Below, piece by piece: positions 1-7,417 of a DNA stretch of 64,000 nt. Every line of letters begins with the position of its first letter. The first letter of the stretch is position 1. The translations under genes were made by a program, and so were the position numbers. The notes beneath the pieces were generated by a model. That model was not told the origin of the DNA and searched no databases. It worked only from the letters and a program-made list of their open reading frames with translations. Origin of the DNA: Winkia neuii subsp. neuii DSM 8576. GTDB lineage: Bacteria > Actinomycetota > Actinomycetes > Actinomycetales > Actinomycetaceae. The stretch covers positions 62,001-126,000 of the forward strand of contig NZ_ATUW01000005.1 in the NCBI RefSeq assembly GCF_000420405.1, in the 5' to 3' direction.

Positions 1-1
1 G

Positions 2-241
2 GCAGTTGCCGATCTAAATCTTGCTAAGGAGCTTTGGCCGAGGCGCGTGATTCAGATTGCAACTAGAATTGCCCACACCCTAACCCCGCACAACATCGAT
101 ACCGATGGCACAGACAATCCTCCTGTGCTCGCGGCCTGGCAGGAATGGGTTGGCGATCTACCCGCAACGCTGGCACGAGTAATGGTTGAAGACCTAGACG
201 AAGCTCGCAGGCGGGTTCGTATTCAAAACAAATGGGCTTAG
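2..241 (+). CDS. 3' end of an unidentified protein (partial)
   Basis: The reading frame is open from the first full codon of the window to a TAG at 239-241, so this looks like the C-terminal end (about 79 residues) of a gene that starts to the left. A GTG at 47 could start a 64-residue protein, but the only Shine-Dalgarno-like run (AAGGAG, about 25-30) lies too far upstream of it, so I prefer a truncated gene. The visible part has no cysteines, ends in an arginine-rich, helix-like segment and shows no motif I recognise. In mycobacteria the gene before garA is gcvH, but this tail does not look like GcvH. Function unknown. Confidence 0.55.
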   Translation, partial: AVADLNLAKELWPRRVIQIATRIAHTLTPHNIDTDGTDNPPVLAAWQEWVGDLPATLARVMVEDLDEARRRVRIQNKWA

Positions 242-267
242 TGTTTTGGTCGACTTCCCTCTCGCCG

Positions 268-296
268 TTATCATTTAGTAACATAGTCGGTATATA
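268..296 (+). promoter_or_regulatory. Candidate promoter for garA-ftsR
   Basis: A -35-like TTATCA (268-273) and a -10-like TATATA (291-296) are separated by 17 bases, each matching the vegetative consensus at 4 of 6 positions. Transcription would start near 303, about 20 bases before the ATG at 323. This also argues against the upstream TTG at 299 as start codon, because it would lie at or before the transcription start. Pattern-based inference only. Confidence 0.5.
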
Positions 297-322
297 CATT
301 GGCACTTAGGAAGCAGGAAAAG

Positions 323-754
323 ATGGGTTTACCATTTGGCGATGAGGATCCTCAGTCAACTGCGATTTTCGGCTCTAAGCCGGCTGACGAAAAGATTGAG
401 CGAGTCCCGCTTAGCGCTGCCGCACAGGCTGCTGTAGATGCGCTGCCCGAAGGTTCAGCCCTACTGGTTGTGCACCGTGGCCCAAACTCTGGTGCTAGGT
501 TCTTGCTGGACCATTCCGATACCACTGCTGGTCGCTCCACGAAGTCCGACATCTTTCTAGACGATGTCACTGTCTCGCGTAAACATGCTGTGTTCACGTT
601 AGAGGGGCAGGAGTGGGCAGTGCGCGATGCAGGTTCGCTGAATGGGACTTACGTAAATCGCGAACGCACTGACTTTGCAGTGCTAAACGCGGGGGACGAG
701 GTGCAGATTGGCAAATATCGCATGACTTTCCATCCTTCTGGTGTTACTAAGTGA
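323..754 (+). CDS. garA: GarA/OdhI-type FHA-domain regulator
   Basis: A small cytosolic phospho-switch protein. In mycobacteria and corynebacteria its family binds and inhibits 2-oxoglutarate-using enzymes until serine/threonine kinases phosphorylate its N-terminus, when the FHA domain folds back on it. From the ATG at 323 (preceded by AGGAA/AGGAAAAG) it has 143 residues. The FHA domain spans about 46-136, with the GR at 70-71, SRKH at 85-88 and NGTYVN at 107-112 that form the phosphothreonine pocket. The N-terminal phospho-motif reads S12-T13-A-I-F, where characterised orthologues have T-T-S-V-F, so only the second threonine is kept. A TTG at 299 would add 8 residues. The gene overlaps the next one by 4 bases. 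Confidence 0.92.
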   Translation: MGLPFGDEDPQSTAIFGSKPADEKIERVPLSAAAQAAVDALPEGSALLVVHRGPNSGARFLLDHSDTTAGRSTKSDIFLDDVTVSRKHAVFTLEGQEWAVRDAGSLNGTYVNRERTDFAVLNAGDEVQIGKYRMTFHPSGVTK

Positions 755-1476
755 GTGCTGTTAGGAAATCTAAGCCTGAACAAATTGAGCCGTGGCCGCG
801 AGGAGTCGACCGTACCGTCTGCTTTTCTATCGGCCAGGTGGTGAGCAGGCTAAAGAAAGAGTTCCCTTCGCTCAGCGTTTCTAAAGTGCGTTTTTTGGAA
901 GAGCAGAAAATCGTCTCCCCAACGCGCTCTGGATCGGGGTACCGAAAGTATTCAGAGGCCGACGTGGCACGGATCCGTTATTGTCTTACTGAGCAGCGCG
1001 ACAGGTACAAGCCCATCCGGGTGATTGCCGCCCAGCTAGCCAAAATGGATTCAGGATACGACATTGCTCCAGTGCCCGTTGCTCGCGTGATTTCAGATGG
1101 GGGCGAAGTAGTTGCGCCGGCTCGTGCCGACGGCACTCTTACTGTTGCAGAGCTTAGCTCCCTCACCGGTGTCGACTCCGATTCTCTGGAGGCCATGGTT
1201 TCGGCAGGACTCATAAACTTGCAATTGTGTGGCCGTTTCGACAAGTCGGCTTTAGACATAGTTCGCTCAGTAAAGGCTTTAAACGAGGCTGGTATTTCTA
1301 CGCGTAATTTGCGTTCTGTTCGAGTAGCAGCTGAACGAGCCTGCGAGCTTATCGACCACGTTGTAACGGACAAGGGGGAGGCCGGAGCTGAACAGGCGAT
1401 TGCTTTGTCGTCCCAGATGAGCACCCTATTGAAGCACCTGGTGTGCCGCGGCACGAACCAGTCCAGTTCGTACTAG
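751..1476 (+). CDS. ftsR: MerR-family cell-division regulator FtsR
   Basis: A 241-residue DNA-binding regulator of the MerR superfamily, orthologous by context and sequence to FtsR of corynebacteria (Rv1828 in mycobacteria), which activates ftsZ. The winged-helix DNA-binding region is at about 25-95: a helix with IGQVVSRL, the wing containing SGSGYRKYS, and an R-rich segment where other MerR proteins start their coiled coil. The C-terminal half (about 125-235) is a separate helical domain. It begins with GTG at 751, whose bases overlap the garA stop codon (GTGA), so the two genes are probably translationally coupled. In mycobacteria a DUF151 nuclease gene follows; here it is missing and a 138-base intergenic region leads to the second merR. 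Confidence 0.88.
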   Translation: MSAVRKSKPEQIEPWPRGVDRTVCFSIGQVVSRLKKEFPSLSVSKVRFLEEQKIVSPTRSGSGYRKYSEADVARIRYCLTEQRDRYKPIRVIAAQLAKMDSGYDIAPVPVARVISDGGEVVAPARADGTLTVAELSSLTGVDSDSLEAMVSAGLINLQLCGRFDKSALDIVRSVKALNEAGISTRNLRSVRVAAERACELIDHVVTDKGEAGAEQAIALSSQMSTLLKHLVCRGTNQSSSY

Positions 1477-1502
1477 ATTCCACCTCGCCATGCAACAAAA
1501 GG

Positions 1503-1516
1503 TAACTTTCAAGTTA
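1503..1516. promoter_or_regulatory. Short palindrome upstream of the second merR
   Basis: TAACTT-TC-AAGTTA is an exact 6-2-6 inverted repeat located about 26 bases upstream of the candidate -35 box of the merR promoter. It could be an operator. Its short length makes chance occurrence possible. Confidence 0.3.
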
Positions 1517-1540
1517 AGGTTCAGACTTTGCGCGTGTGTC

Positions 1541-1571
1541 GTTGACCCGTGGTGCCGGGGGCAACTAATCT
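1541..1571 (+). promoter_or_regulatory. Candidate MerR-type promoter and operator
   Basis: TTGACC (1542-1547) and TAATCT (1566-1571) are separated by 18 bases. The spacer region holds a dyad, GTTGACCC (1541-1548) and GGGGCAAC (1558-1565), matching at 7 of 8 positions. MerR-family proteins characteristically bind a dyad lying between the -35 and -10 of a lengthened spacer, so autoregulation by the downstream product, or regulation by FtsR, is a reasonable inference. Leader from the predicted start (about 1578) to the ATG at 1615 is about 37 bases. Confidence 0.5.
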
Positions 1572-1614
1572 AGAGCTTGTTATCCCCTTATTATTCAGAA
1601 GGAGCCCTACGGCC

Positions 1615-2157
1615 ATGGTCGCATTCCCCGAACGTCGGCAACCACTGTTATTCAACGACGGCCTGCCCGAACTTGATCCCAACGCCGGCTACCGTGGCCC
1701 CACCGCCTGCAAGGCCGCAGGCATCACCTACAGGCAACTTGACTACTGGGCGCGCACAAAGCTCGTGGAACCATCCGTTAGGGGAGCGCGCGGTTCGGGC
1801 TCGCAACGCCTTTATTCGTTCCGCGACATTCTTGTATTAAAAGTTGTAAAGCGGCTGCTGGATACCGGCGTTTCGTTGCAACAAATTCGCCAGGCGATCG
1901 CTGCTCTAAAAGAGTGGGGCGTCGAGGACTTGGCTCAGATTACGCTTATGTCTGATGGGGCTTCGGTCTACGTGTGTACTAATGCCAACGAAGTAATAGA
2001 TTTGGTGCAAGGCGGCCAGGGAGTGTTTGGCATCGCGGTCGGACGCGTTTGGCGTGAGGTGGAAGGGACGCTCTCGGAGTTGCCTTCTGACTCTGCGCAG
2101 GGGCCCGCAGTAGTAGACGAATTGGCTTTGCGCCGGGCGCAAAAGCACGCCGGCTAA
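1615..2157 (+). CDS. MerR-family transcriptional regulator (Rv1830-like)
   Basis: A 180-residue regulator corresponding to the second MerR protein of the conserved actinobacterial garA-ftsR-merR cluster. The DNA-binding domain covers about 25-100: GITYRQLDYWARTKLVEPS is the recognition-helix region and GSGSQRLYSFRDI the wing. The C-terminal part (about 105-180) is short and has no metal-binding cysteines, so a metal effector is unlikely. The start is set at ATG 1615, with AGAAGGAG ten bases upstream; longer in-frame starts (1549) would lie inside the candidate promoter. A strong hairpin follows the stop. It is convergent with the permease gene on the other side of that hairpin. Confidence 0.85.
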   Translation: MVAFPERRQPLLFNDGLPELDPNAGYRGPTACKAAGITYRQLDYWARTKLVEPSVRGARGSGSQRLYSFRDILVLKVVKRLLDTGVSLQQIRQAIAALKEWGVEDLAQITLMSDGASVYVCTNANEVIDLVQGGQGVFGIAVGRVWREVEGTLSELPSDSAQGPAVVDELALRRAQKHAG

Positions 2158-2167
2158 CTTGGCAGGT

Positions 2168-2208
2168 TTCTAAGGAGGGGCGAACTACCGGTTCGCCCCT
2201 CCTTAGAA
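2168..2208. terminator. Long perfect hairpin between convergent genes
   Basis: An exact 18-bp stem (2168-2185 pairing with 2191-2208) with a 5-base loop, GC-rich in the inner half. It lies between the merR stop and the permease stop, so it can end transcripts from both directions. The T-tract is weak on either side; the stem itself is the evidence. Confidence 0.8.
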
Positions 2209-2223
2209 TATATTTGCTTACTG

Positions 2224-4140
2224 CTAGTCGTCTTCCACCTGCGTGAATTTACGATCCCAGGAAGACCTAATTGGATTTGCGTTCGCCATCAGAATGTCGA
2301 ATCTGTCGTTTGCTACTTCAACAATTTGACTCAAGGCCACTCGGTGTTCTTGGGCGGGGGAGTTCTCGAGCCTCCGCACGCCCTCGGCAATTATGGAATC
2401 GACAGTATCTGCCGTACCTAGACAGGCAACGAACGGCATGCCAAAGCGCTTTTGGTATTCCTGGCTGACAGATTCAAGCTTGGCCTTTTTAGTATCGTCT
2501 AGACGCTCAAGGCCTAGTGAACCACGATCACGAGCTATTACAGCAGCTTCTTCAGGGGAAGCCAGAATTAGTTGGGCCATATCCGGGTAATCGTGAATTA
2601 GCTCCTCACGCAGGGGCTCGGATCCAGTTAGCACCGCAGTTTGGATCGCTCCGCGCAGTTCTACAGCATTCTTGAACGGACGCGACTGCCAGGCTTCTTC
2701 TAACGGCCAGGTTTTGTTGTTGAATAAAGTGCGCAAAGTCGCTACGAAGTCCTCGCGGCTCATCTGGTTGATTTCTTCGATCGAAACCTCTTTGCCCTCG
2801 GCAGTTTCTGCAAGAGAAGTGCTTTTTTGTTTACCCACGTGGAAGAAAAGCAGGTTCAAAATTATTGCGGTTATAGCTCCGATGGTCATGCCAGAAGAAA
2901 GGAAAATTTGTGCCCAGGAGGGGAACGCGTTGGCAATATCAGGCTTGAAAGACACAAGCATCGCAAGCCCAAGCGAGGTCGTCACGATTACAGCATTGCG
3001 ATTATCCGAAAGATCGGTTTTAGCGATCGTTTGCAAACCTACGTAGGCGACATTTGCAAACAGCGCCAAGGATGCCCCGCCTAATACCGGGGAGGGAATT
3101 GACGCCACTATCGCACCGGCCTTAGGCAGAAGCCCCAGTAAGATCATAAAGCCTGCCGCGGCAGCTGCCACCCAACGCGATTTCACGCGTGTGATGCGGA
3201 CCAGTCCTACGTTTTGCGCAAAACAGGTGTAGGGAAAAGAGTTCATTATGCCACCGAGCAGGGTGGAAATCCCGTCTGCCCGGAGAGCTCGAGTTATGTG
3301 GATCTTTCGAATTCGCTTTCCCACAATCTCACCTGTGGCGAACACGTCACCGGTAGTTTCGACCATAGTAATGATCATGACGATTACTAGCGAGACGATC
3401 GCAGAGATGTTGAACTGGGGCATGCCGAAGTAAAACGGGGTAGTTACCCCCACCCAGTCTGCACTAGCCACCTTCTGGAGGTTTGCATCGCCCAGAAGAA
3501 GAGCCACTCCTGTTCCGCCAACCAAGCCGATCAGTACGGCGATAGTACCTAAAAACCCACGCAAAAAGCGCTGCGCCAAAACTATTACGGCCAGAGTACC
3601 GAAGGCGTAGGCGAGGTCTTTTATCTGCGGAACTGACTTAGCGTAGTTTGTGAAATCGTTGGCAGATACTGCCAATAGGGAAGTACCCATAACTAACAGC
3701 ACGGAACCCGTGACTACAGATGGGAAAAAGCGCACCAGCTTTGCAAAAAGTGGGGCTGCAAAGAATGTGAATAGGCCAGATACAATAATTGCGCCGTAGA
3801 TTGCCGGCAACGATTGTACTCCGCCCTTTCCGCCACTCACACCTAATCCAACTGCAATGATGGGCGCAACCGCCGTAGTGGTTACGCCCTGAATAATGGG
3901 TAGCCGCACGCCTACCCACTTGCCAATACCTACTGACTGAATAAGCGTTGCTAAGCCGCAGGTAAGCAGGTCGGCATTAATAAGGTGAATGGTGGTGGCC
4001 GCATCCAGCTTGAGCGACTGAGCGATCAAAAGGGGAACTATGACTGCACCTGCATAAAACGCCAGCACGTGCTGGAGTCCGAGCATTGTCAGTTTACCGG
4101 GCGCAGGAACTTGATTGACGGGGTGTTTTACAGTTGCCAT
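2224..4140 (-). CDS. Nucleobase (urate/xanthine/uracil) permease fused to an OHCU-decarboxylase-like domain
   Basis: A 638-residue two-part protein. Residues about 15-440 form a membrane transporter of the nucleobase-ascorbate (NCS2) family, with the opening signature MLGLQHVLAFYAG and the family motif QNVGLVRITRVKSR. Residues about 450-625 resemble 2-oxo-4-hydroxy-4-carboxy-5-ureidoimidazoline decarboxylase, the last enzyme of urate-to-allantoin conversion: RPF near its start, a PDMAQ segment, and the end pattern EYQKRFGMPFVAC. Where the enzyme family has a catalytic His in a HPDL motif, this protein appears to read YPDM, with a His two residues earlier, so activity is uncertain. The fusion suggests purine ring or urate transport rather than uracil. 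ATG 4140 is preceded by AAAGGAG. The MFS gene 78 bases upstream may share its transcript. Confidence 0.88.
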   Translation of the reverse strand: MATVKHPVNQVPAPGKLTMLGLQHVLAFYAGAVIVPLLIAQSLKLDAATTIHLINADLLTCGLATLIQSVGIGKWVGVRLPIIQGVTTTAVAPIIAVGLGVSGGKGGVQSLPAIYGAIIVSGLFTFFAAPLFAKLVRFFPSVVTGSVLLVMGTSLLAVSANDFTNYAKSVPQIKDLAYAFGTLAVIVLAQRFLRGFLGTIAVLIGLVGGTGVALLLGDANLQKVASADWVGVTTPFYFGMPQFNISAIVSLVIVMIITMVETTGDVFATGEIVGKRIRKIHITRALRADGISTLLGGIMNSFPYTCFAQNVGLVRITRVKSRWVAAAAAGFMILLGLLPKAGAIVASIPSPVLGGASLALFANVAYVGLQTIAKTDLSDNRNAVIVTTSLGLAMLVSFKPDIANAFPSWAQIFLSSGMTIGAITAIILNLLFFHVGKQKSTSLAETAEGKEVSIEEINQMSREDFVATLRTLFNNKTWPLEEAWQSRPFKNAVELRGAIQTAVLTGSEPLREELIHDYPDMAQLILASPEEAAVIARDRGSLGLERLDDTKKAKLESVSQEYQKRFGMPFVACLGTADTVDSIIAEGVRRLENSPAQEHRVALSQIVEVANDRFDILMANANPIRSSWDRKFTQVEDD

Positions 4141-4218
4141 GGGGCTCCTTTACGTTCTTACCCATAGTTTGGCTAACGGGAAAGCCTAACCCCAAATCCG
4201 CTTCCTGTGATCTTGCCC

Positions 4219-5430
4219 CTACAGAACGCGCAACGCGTTGTTTCTGGTCTTGCGCAGGTAGGGGGCTGTGAGTAGTGCCAATATGACCATTGCCCAGCCG
4301 GATACGGCGACAGTGAATAGACCTCCGTGAGCGCCAGAGTTCTGAATTGCCTGCCCGCCTACTGCTGAGCCGATGGAGGCACCTACGTTGGAGGCGGTGA
4401 CCATCCAAGCCATAGATTCGGTCAGGCGTGAGCTGGGGACGGCCTGCGAGACCATGGTCATGACGTTGGTGGCTGTAGGAGCAAAAGCTGAACCGGTAAT
4501 AAAGACAAGAATTATGAACCATACTACCGAGGGCGCAAACTGCAGTATCGAACAGCCGATTCCCAAGAAAGCGACCCCCAACAGGTAAAGTTTTAAAATC
4601 GATGGTTTCCAGGAACGGGCGCCGTAAATCAGCCCAGCTATCAGCGAGCCAATGGACATCGCGGCCAGTATTACTCCGGCTCCCGAGGGCCAGCCGCTTT
4701 CACTGGCGAAGGCTACGCAGGAAACGTCAAGGCCGCCAAAGATAGCTCCCATTGCTATGTAGACGACCATTAGCATCAGCAGGGTGCGGTTCTTCAGCAA
4801 CGGCTTAGATGGGGTAGTAGGGGCTGGTTTACGCCCCGAGGGGACTGGTTCGGTATCCCGCTGGGGGAACAGTAAAAATGCGCCAACCACGGATATTATC
4901 GCCGTGGCAAATATGCCCGCGGTACCGTGTATTTCGGTTGCAAGGACGGTGGCTAGAACGGGTCCCACAATAAAGATGACCTCGTCAAAGGTAGCCTCTA
5001 ACGCGAAGGCGCTCTGAAGTTTTCCAGGCTCTTTCAATACGTAGGCCCACCTAGCTCGAACCAGGGCCCCAATGGAACCGGAAAATCCAGCTCCCACAAT
5101 GGTGAGCAGGTATAGAAGCGGACGTGGACCGCCTACTTGCGCAGTTATTGCTAATCCGGTGAAAGAACACGCAGAAAGCAGGACAGAGGGGAACATGATC
5201 TTGGCTTGACCGTATATGTCTACAAGTCGCGAAAGCTGTGGGACCATGAGGGCAAAGCTCACCGCAGCAACAGCAGACAGCCGCCCAGCTAGGGCATAAT
5301 CTTTGTACATCGAGGTGATCATCATGATCACGGCCAAATTGGTCATGGCCATGGGGAAGCGAGCTAGTGCTCCCGCCAACGAAAACCGCGCAGCTCCGGG
5401 GATAGAGAATAATTGCTTGTAAACTGACAT
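4219..5430 (-). CDS. MFS transporter, substrate unknown
   Basis: A 403-residue inner-membrane protein of the major facilitator superfamily with about 12 hydrophobic segments and a basic/proline-rich central loop near residues 190-215. The motif-A region between the second and third segments is degenerate (RLVDIYGQ). There is no recognisable substrate signature; drug or metabolite efflux is the usual guess for this type. The ATG at 5430 has only a weak purine-rich ribosome binding site. A TATGAT box at 5464-5469 (minus strand) may be its -10. It precedes the nucleobase permease by 78 bases on the same strand, which allows but does not prove a shared role. Confidence 0.8.
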   Translation of the reverse strand: MSVYKQLFSIPGAARFSLAGALARFPMAMTNLAVIMMITSMYKDYALAGRLSAVAAVSFALMVPQLSRLVDIYGQAKIMFPSVLLSACSFTGLAITAQVGGPRPLLYLLTIVGAGFSGSIGALVRARWAYVLKEPGKLQSAFALEATFDEVIFIVGPVLATVLATEIHGTAGIFATAIISVVGAFLLFPQRDTEPVPSGRKPAPTTPSKPLLKNRTLLMLMVVYIAMGAIFGGLDVSCVAFASESGWPSGAGVILAAMSIGSLIAGLIYGARSWKPSILKLYLLGVAFLGIGCSILQFAPSVVWFIILVFITGSAFAPTATNVMTMVSQAVPSSRLTESMAWMVTASNVGASIGSAVGGQAIQNSGAHGGLFTVAVSGWAMVILALLTAPYLRKTRNNALRVL

Positions 5431-5498
5431 TTCCGCTTCGCTAAAAAGTACCTTTTAAGATAGATCATATCGCCTAATGTAAGGACTAAGCTAGTTTA

Positions 5499-6218
5499 AT
5501 GAACTCGTACCCCTCTTGTGATTCATCTGGTTTTAGCCAGCTCGAACCTATTGCCTATGCCCGAACGGGATTTACGCAGAAATTTGGCATTCCCAGGCAA
5601 TCTGGAAGAGTAAACTCGCTGCGCGCGAGAATCGAGTTCACTGCTCGTTTTCGTTCTTCCCAGGCCTTGCGTGGGTTGGAAGGATTTTCCCATCTTTGGC
5701 TGATCTGGCAGTTTTCCGAGGTAGTCCATTCCGACCGTTTTGTACCGCTGGTTCGGCCGCCTCGACTGTCTGGCAATGTTCGCATGGGGGTATTCGCCAC
5801 CAGGTCTCCGTTTCGCCCCAATCGGCTAGGCCTTTCTTCAGTTAAACTAGAAGAAGTGGTAAATGGTGACCTGGTGGTTTCTGGGATCGACTTGTTGGAC
5901 GGCACACCAATTTATGACATAAAGCCCTACATTCGCGAGGACGTGCACAAAGACGCTAAGTTTGGATTTACCGCAAAAGAAAAGCCCACCTATGAGGTAG
6001 TTTTTCCGCCCGCAGTTCAGGCAGCACTGCCAGCAGATTTCTTACAGACACTTGCAGACGTGCTAGCTGAAGATCCCAGACCTGCTTACCATCGCGATCC
6101 GGAGCGGGTGTATGGTTTCACTTTTTCTGGTTTTGAAGTGAAATTTCGCGTGGACGGGGTAGTGCGTGTTTTGCAAGTTAGAGAGGAGAAAGAACGAAAT
6201 AACCGCAATATTACATAA
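5499..6218 (+). CDS. trmO: tRNA (adenine(37)-N6)-methyltransferase TrmO
   Basis: A 239-residue enzyme of the TsaA/YaeB family that adds the N6-methyl group to t6A37 in tRNAs reading ACY codons, using S-adenosylmethionine. The family hallmark GVFATRSPFRPNRLGLS sits near residues 107-123, following the LEGFSHLWLIWQF segment; the C-terminal part carries the second small domain (DPRPAYHRDPERVYGF). Length matches the E. coli enzyme closely. It starts at ATG 5499 and runs divergently from the MFS gene with only 68 bases between them. A perfect AT-rich palindrome begins at its stop codon. Confidence 0.92.
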   Translation: MNSYPSCDSSGFSQLEPIAYARTGFTQKFGIPRQSGRVNSLRARIEFTARFRSSQALRGLEGFSHLWLIWQFSEVVHSDRFVPLVRPPRLSGNVRMGVFATRSPFRPNRLGLSSVKLEEVVNGDLVVSGIDLLDGTPIYDIKPYIREDVHKDAKFGFTAKEKPTYEVVFPPAVQAALPADFLQTLADVLAEDPRPAYHRDPERVYGFTFSGFEVKFRVDGVVRVLQVREEKERNNRNIT

Positions 6219-6228
6219 TGTACATTAT
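6215..6228. promoter_or_regulatory. Perfect 14-bp palindrome upstream of rbpA
   Basis: ATAATGT-ACATTAT is an exact inverted repeat without spacer, overlapping the trmO stop codon and lying about 85 bases before rbpA. It has no T-tract and is AT-rich, so a protein-binding site is more likely than a terminator. The binding protein is unknown. Confidence 0.4.
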
Positions 6229-6279
6229 CGGCGTAACGTGATAGAGGCGGGTTAGCTAGCTACTCTCGGCTTAGAACGG

Positions 6280-6285
6280 TACAAT
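6280..6285 (+). promoter_or_regulatory. Candidate -10 box for rbpA
   Basis: TACAAT matches the vegetative -10 at 5 of 6 positions and would place the start about 22 bases before the rbpA ATG. No convincing -35 lies 16-19 bases upstream, although a TAGCTAGCTA palindrome covers that region (6253-6262). Confidence 0.4.
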
Positions 6286-6313
6286 GGCTGGGCATTGATA
6301 GAAAGGATGATGC

Positions 6314-6679
6314 ATGGCTGATCGCGCACTCCGTGGAACTTCCATCGGTTCTAAGTCTCTTGAAACTGAAGATGGCGTTGTTTTTGCCGACCGTATCGAG
6401 GCCACTTACGTTGTTCCGATGACTGGTGAGACTTTCACTGTCCCGTTTTCCTCCGAGGCCGAACCTCCAGCCGTTTGGGAATCCAAGACTGGTCAGCAAG
6501 CATTATTGCAGGGAGCTTCCAAGCCGAAAGACGAGAAACCGTCGAAGCCTCAGCGCACCCACTGGGACATGCTGCTGGAACGTCGCAGCCTCGAGGAGCT
6601 CCAAGTGCTGCTAGATGAACAACTGAAAATGCTACACGAGGGCCGTCTTCGCGAGGGCGTTCATTACAGGCGGCGGTAA
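6314..6679 (+). CDS. rbpA: RNA polymerase-binding protein RbpA
   Basis: A 121-residue actinobacteria-specific general transcription factor that binds the principal sigma factor and stabilises the open complex. The N-terminal MADRALRGTSIGSKS, the central beta-rich core (about 30-75), the PQRTHWDMLLERRS basic linker and the C-terminal sigma-interaction helix (LEELQVLLDEQLKML) are all present in the expected order. It lacks cysteines, so it belongs to the zinc-free type. It starts at ATG 6314 with AAAGGA seven bases upstream and is followed by an excellent terminator, so it is probably a single-gene transcript. Confidence 0.96.
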   Translation: MADRALRGTSIGSKSLETEDGVVFADRIEATYVVPMTGETFTVPFSSEAEPPAVWESKTGQQALLQGASKPKDEKPSKPQRTHWDMLLERRSLEELQVLLDEQLKMLHEGRLREGVHYRRR

Positions 6680-6694
6680 GAAACTTACATAATT

Positions 6695-6725
6695 AATGGA
6701 GGGTATTCGCCCTCCATTTTTTTAT
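6695..6725 (+). terminator. Rho-independent terminator of rbpA
   Basis: AATGGAGGG (6695-6703) pairs with CCCTCCATT (6710-6718) around a six-base loop, followed by a run of T residues. It lies 15 bases after the rbpA stop and just beyond the 3' end of the convergent mannosyltransferase gene. Confidence 0.93.
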
Positions 6726-7417
6726 TTTCCCAGTGCCCACATAGTGACCCGAACCAAAGATTCTAAGAATATCGCTCCCGACATTTTTGACTGTCCGGCA
6801 CGTCGCTCGACAAAGGTTATGGGTACCTCGACGATACGCAAATGGGCCTTATACACCGCCCGAGTTAGCTCGGTCTGAAACACATAACCGGTAGTTTTCG
6901 GCTCCAGTAAAGCAAACGTTCGTCTGGAATATACGCGAAACCCGGCGGTGATATCTTTTTGGGGCAATCCGAGCACCGCACGGATGTAAAGGTTCCCGGC
7001 TCTGGAAAGTAACTCCCGCCACTTCGCCCAACCCACTACCCTGCCACCGCGCACCCAACGTGAACCAATCACCAAATCCACCTGATCTGGTTCGGCTGCG
7101 CGCTTTAGCAGCTTTAAAAGGTCAGCGACTCGGTGTGAACCGTCGGCATCCATCTGGGCTATAAAGTCGTACCCGCGCCCGCGCGCCCACCGAAACCCGT
7201 CATTATAAGCGCTGGCCAAACCCGCTTTAGCCGTCCTGTTCAAGATGTGGATGCGAGGAAAAGAGCTAGCGAAAGCAGCGGCAATGTTACCGGTTCCATC
7301 CGGCGAGTCATCGTCTACAACTAAAACGTCCACCGAGAGTTTCGCAAGCTGTTCGAGTAACACCGGCAACGCCCTCGCCTCGTTATAGGTAGGAACGATA
7401 ACTAAAGTCCTAGGCAC
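6722..7417 (-). CDS. ppm1: Polyprenol-phosphate mannosyltransferase (Ppm1/DPM-like)
   Basis: A 231-residue family-2 glycosyltransferase that most likely transfers mannose from GDP-mannose to polyprenyl phosphate, the donor for lipoglycan and protein mannosylation outside the membrane. It starts with the fold signature TLVIVPTYNEA, has VVDDDSPDGTG (about 35-45) and QMDADGSH (about 90-97) for nucleotide-sugar and metal binding, and GSRWVRGG. There are no clear membrane spans. The start is GTG 7417 with AAGAGG upstream; its first bases overlap the lnt stop (GTGCCTAG), so translation is likely coupled. In M. tuberculosis the same two activities sit on one polypeptide; here they are separate. Confidence 0.88.
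   Translation of the reverse strand: MPRTLVIVPTYNEARALPVLLEQLAKLSVDVLVVDDDSPDGTGNIAAAFASSFPRIHILNRTAKAGLASAYNDGFRWARGRGYDFIAQMDADGSHRVADLLKLLKRAAEPDQVDLVIGSRWVRGGRVVGWAKWRELLSRAGNLYIRAVLGLPQKDITAGFRVYSRRTFALLEPKTTGYVFQTELTRAVYKAHLRIVEVPITFVERRAGQSKMSGAIFLESLVRVTMWALGK

Noticed and set aside
299-322. TTG 299 as start of garA
   Set aside because: It lies at the predicted transcription start; ATG 323 has the better ribosome binding site and matches the family's N-terminus.
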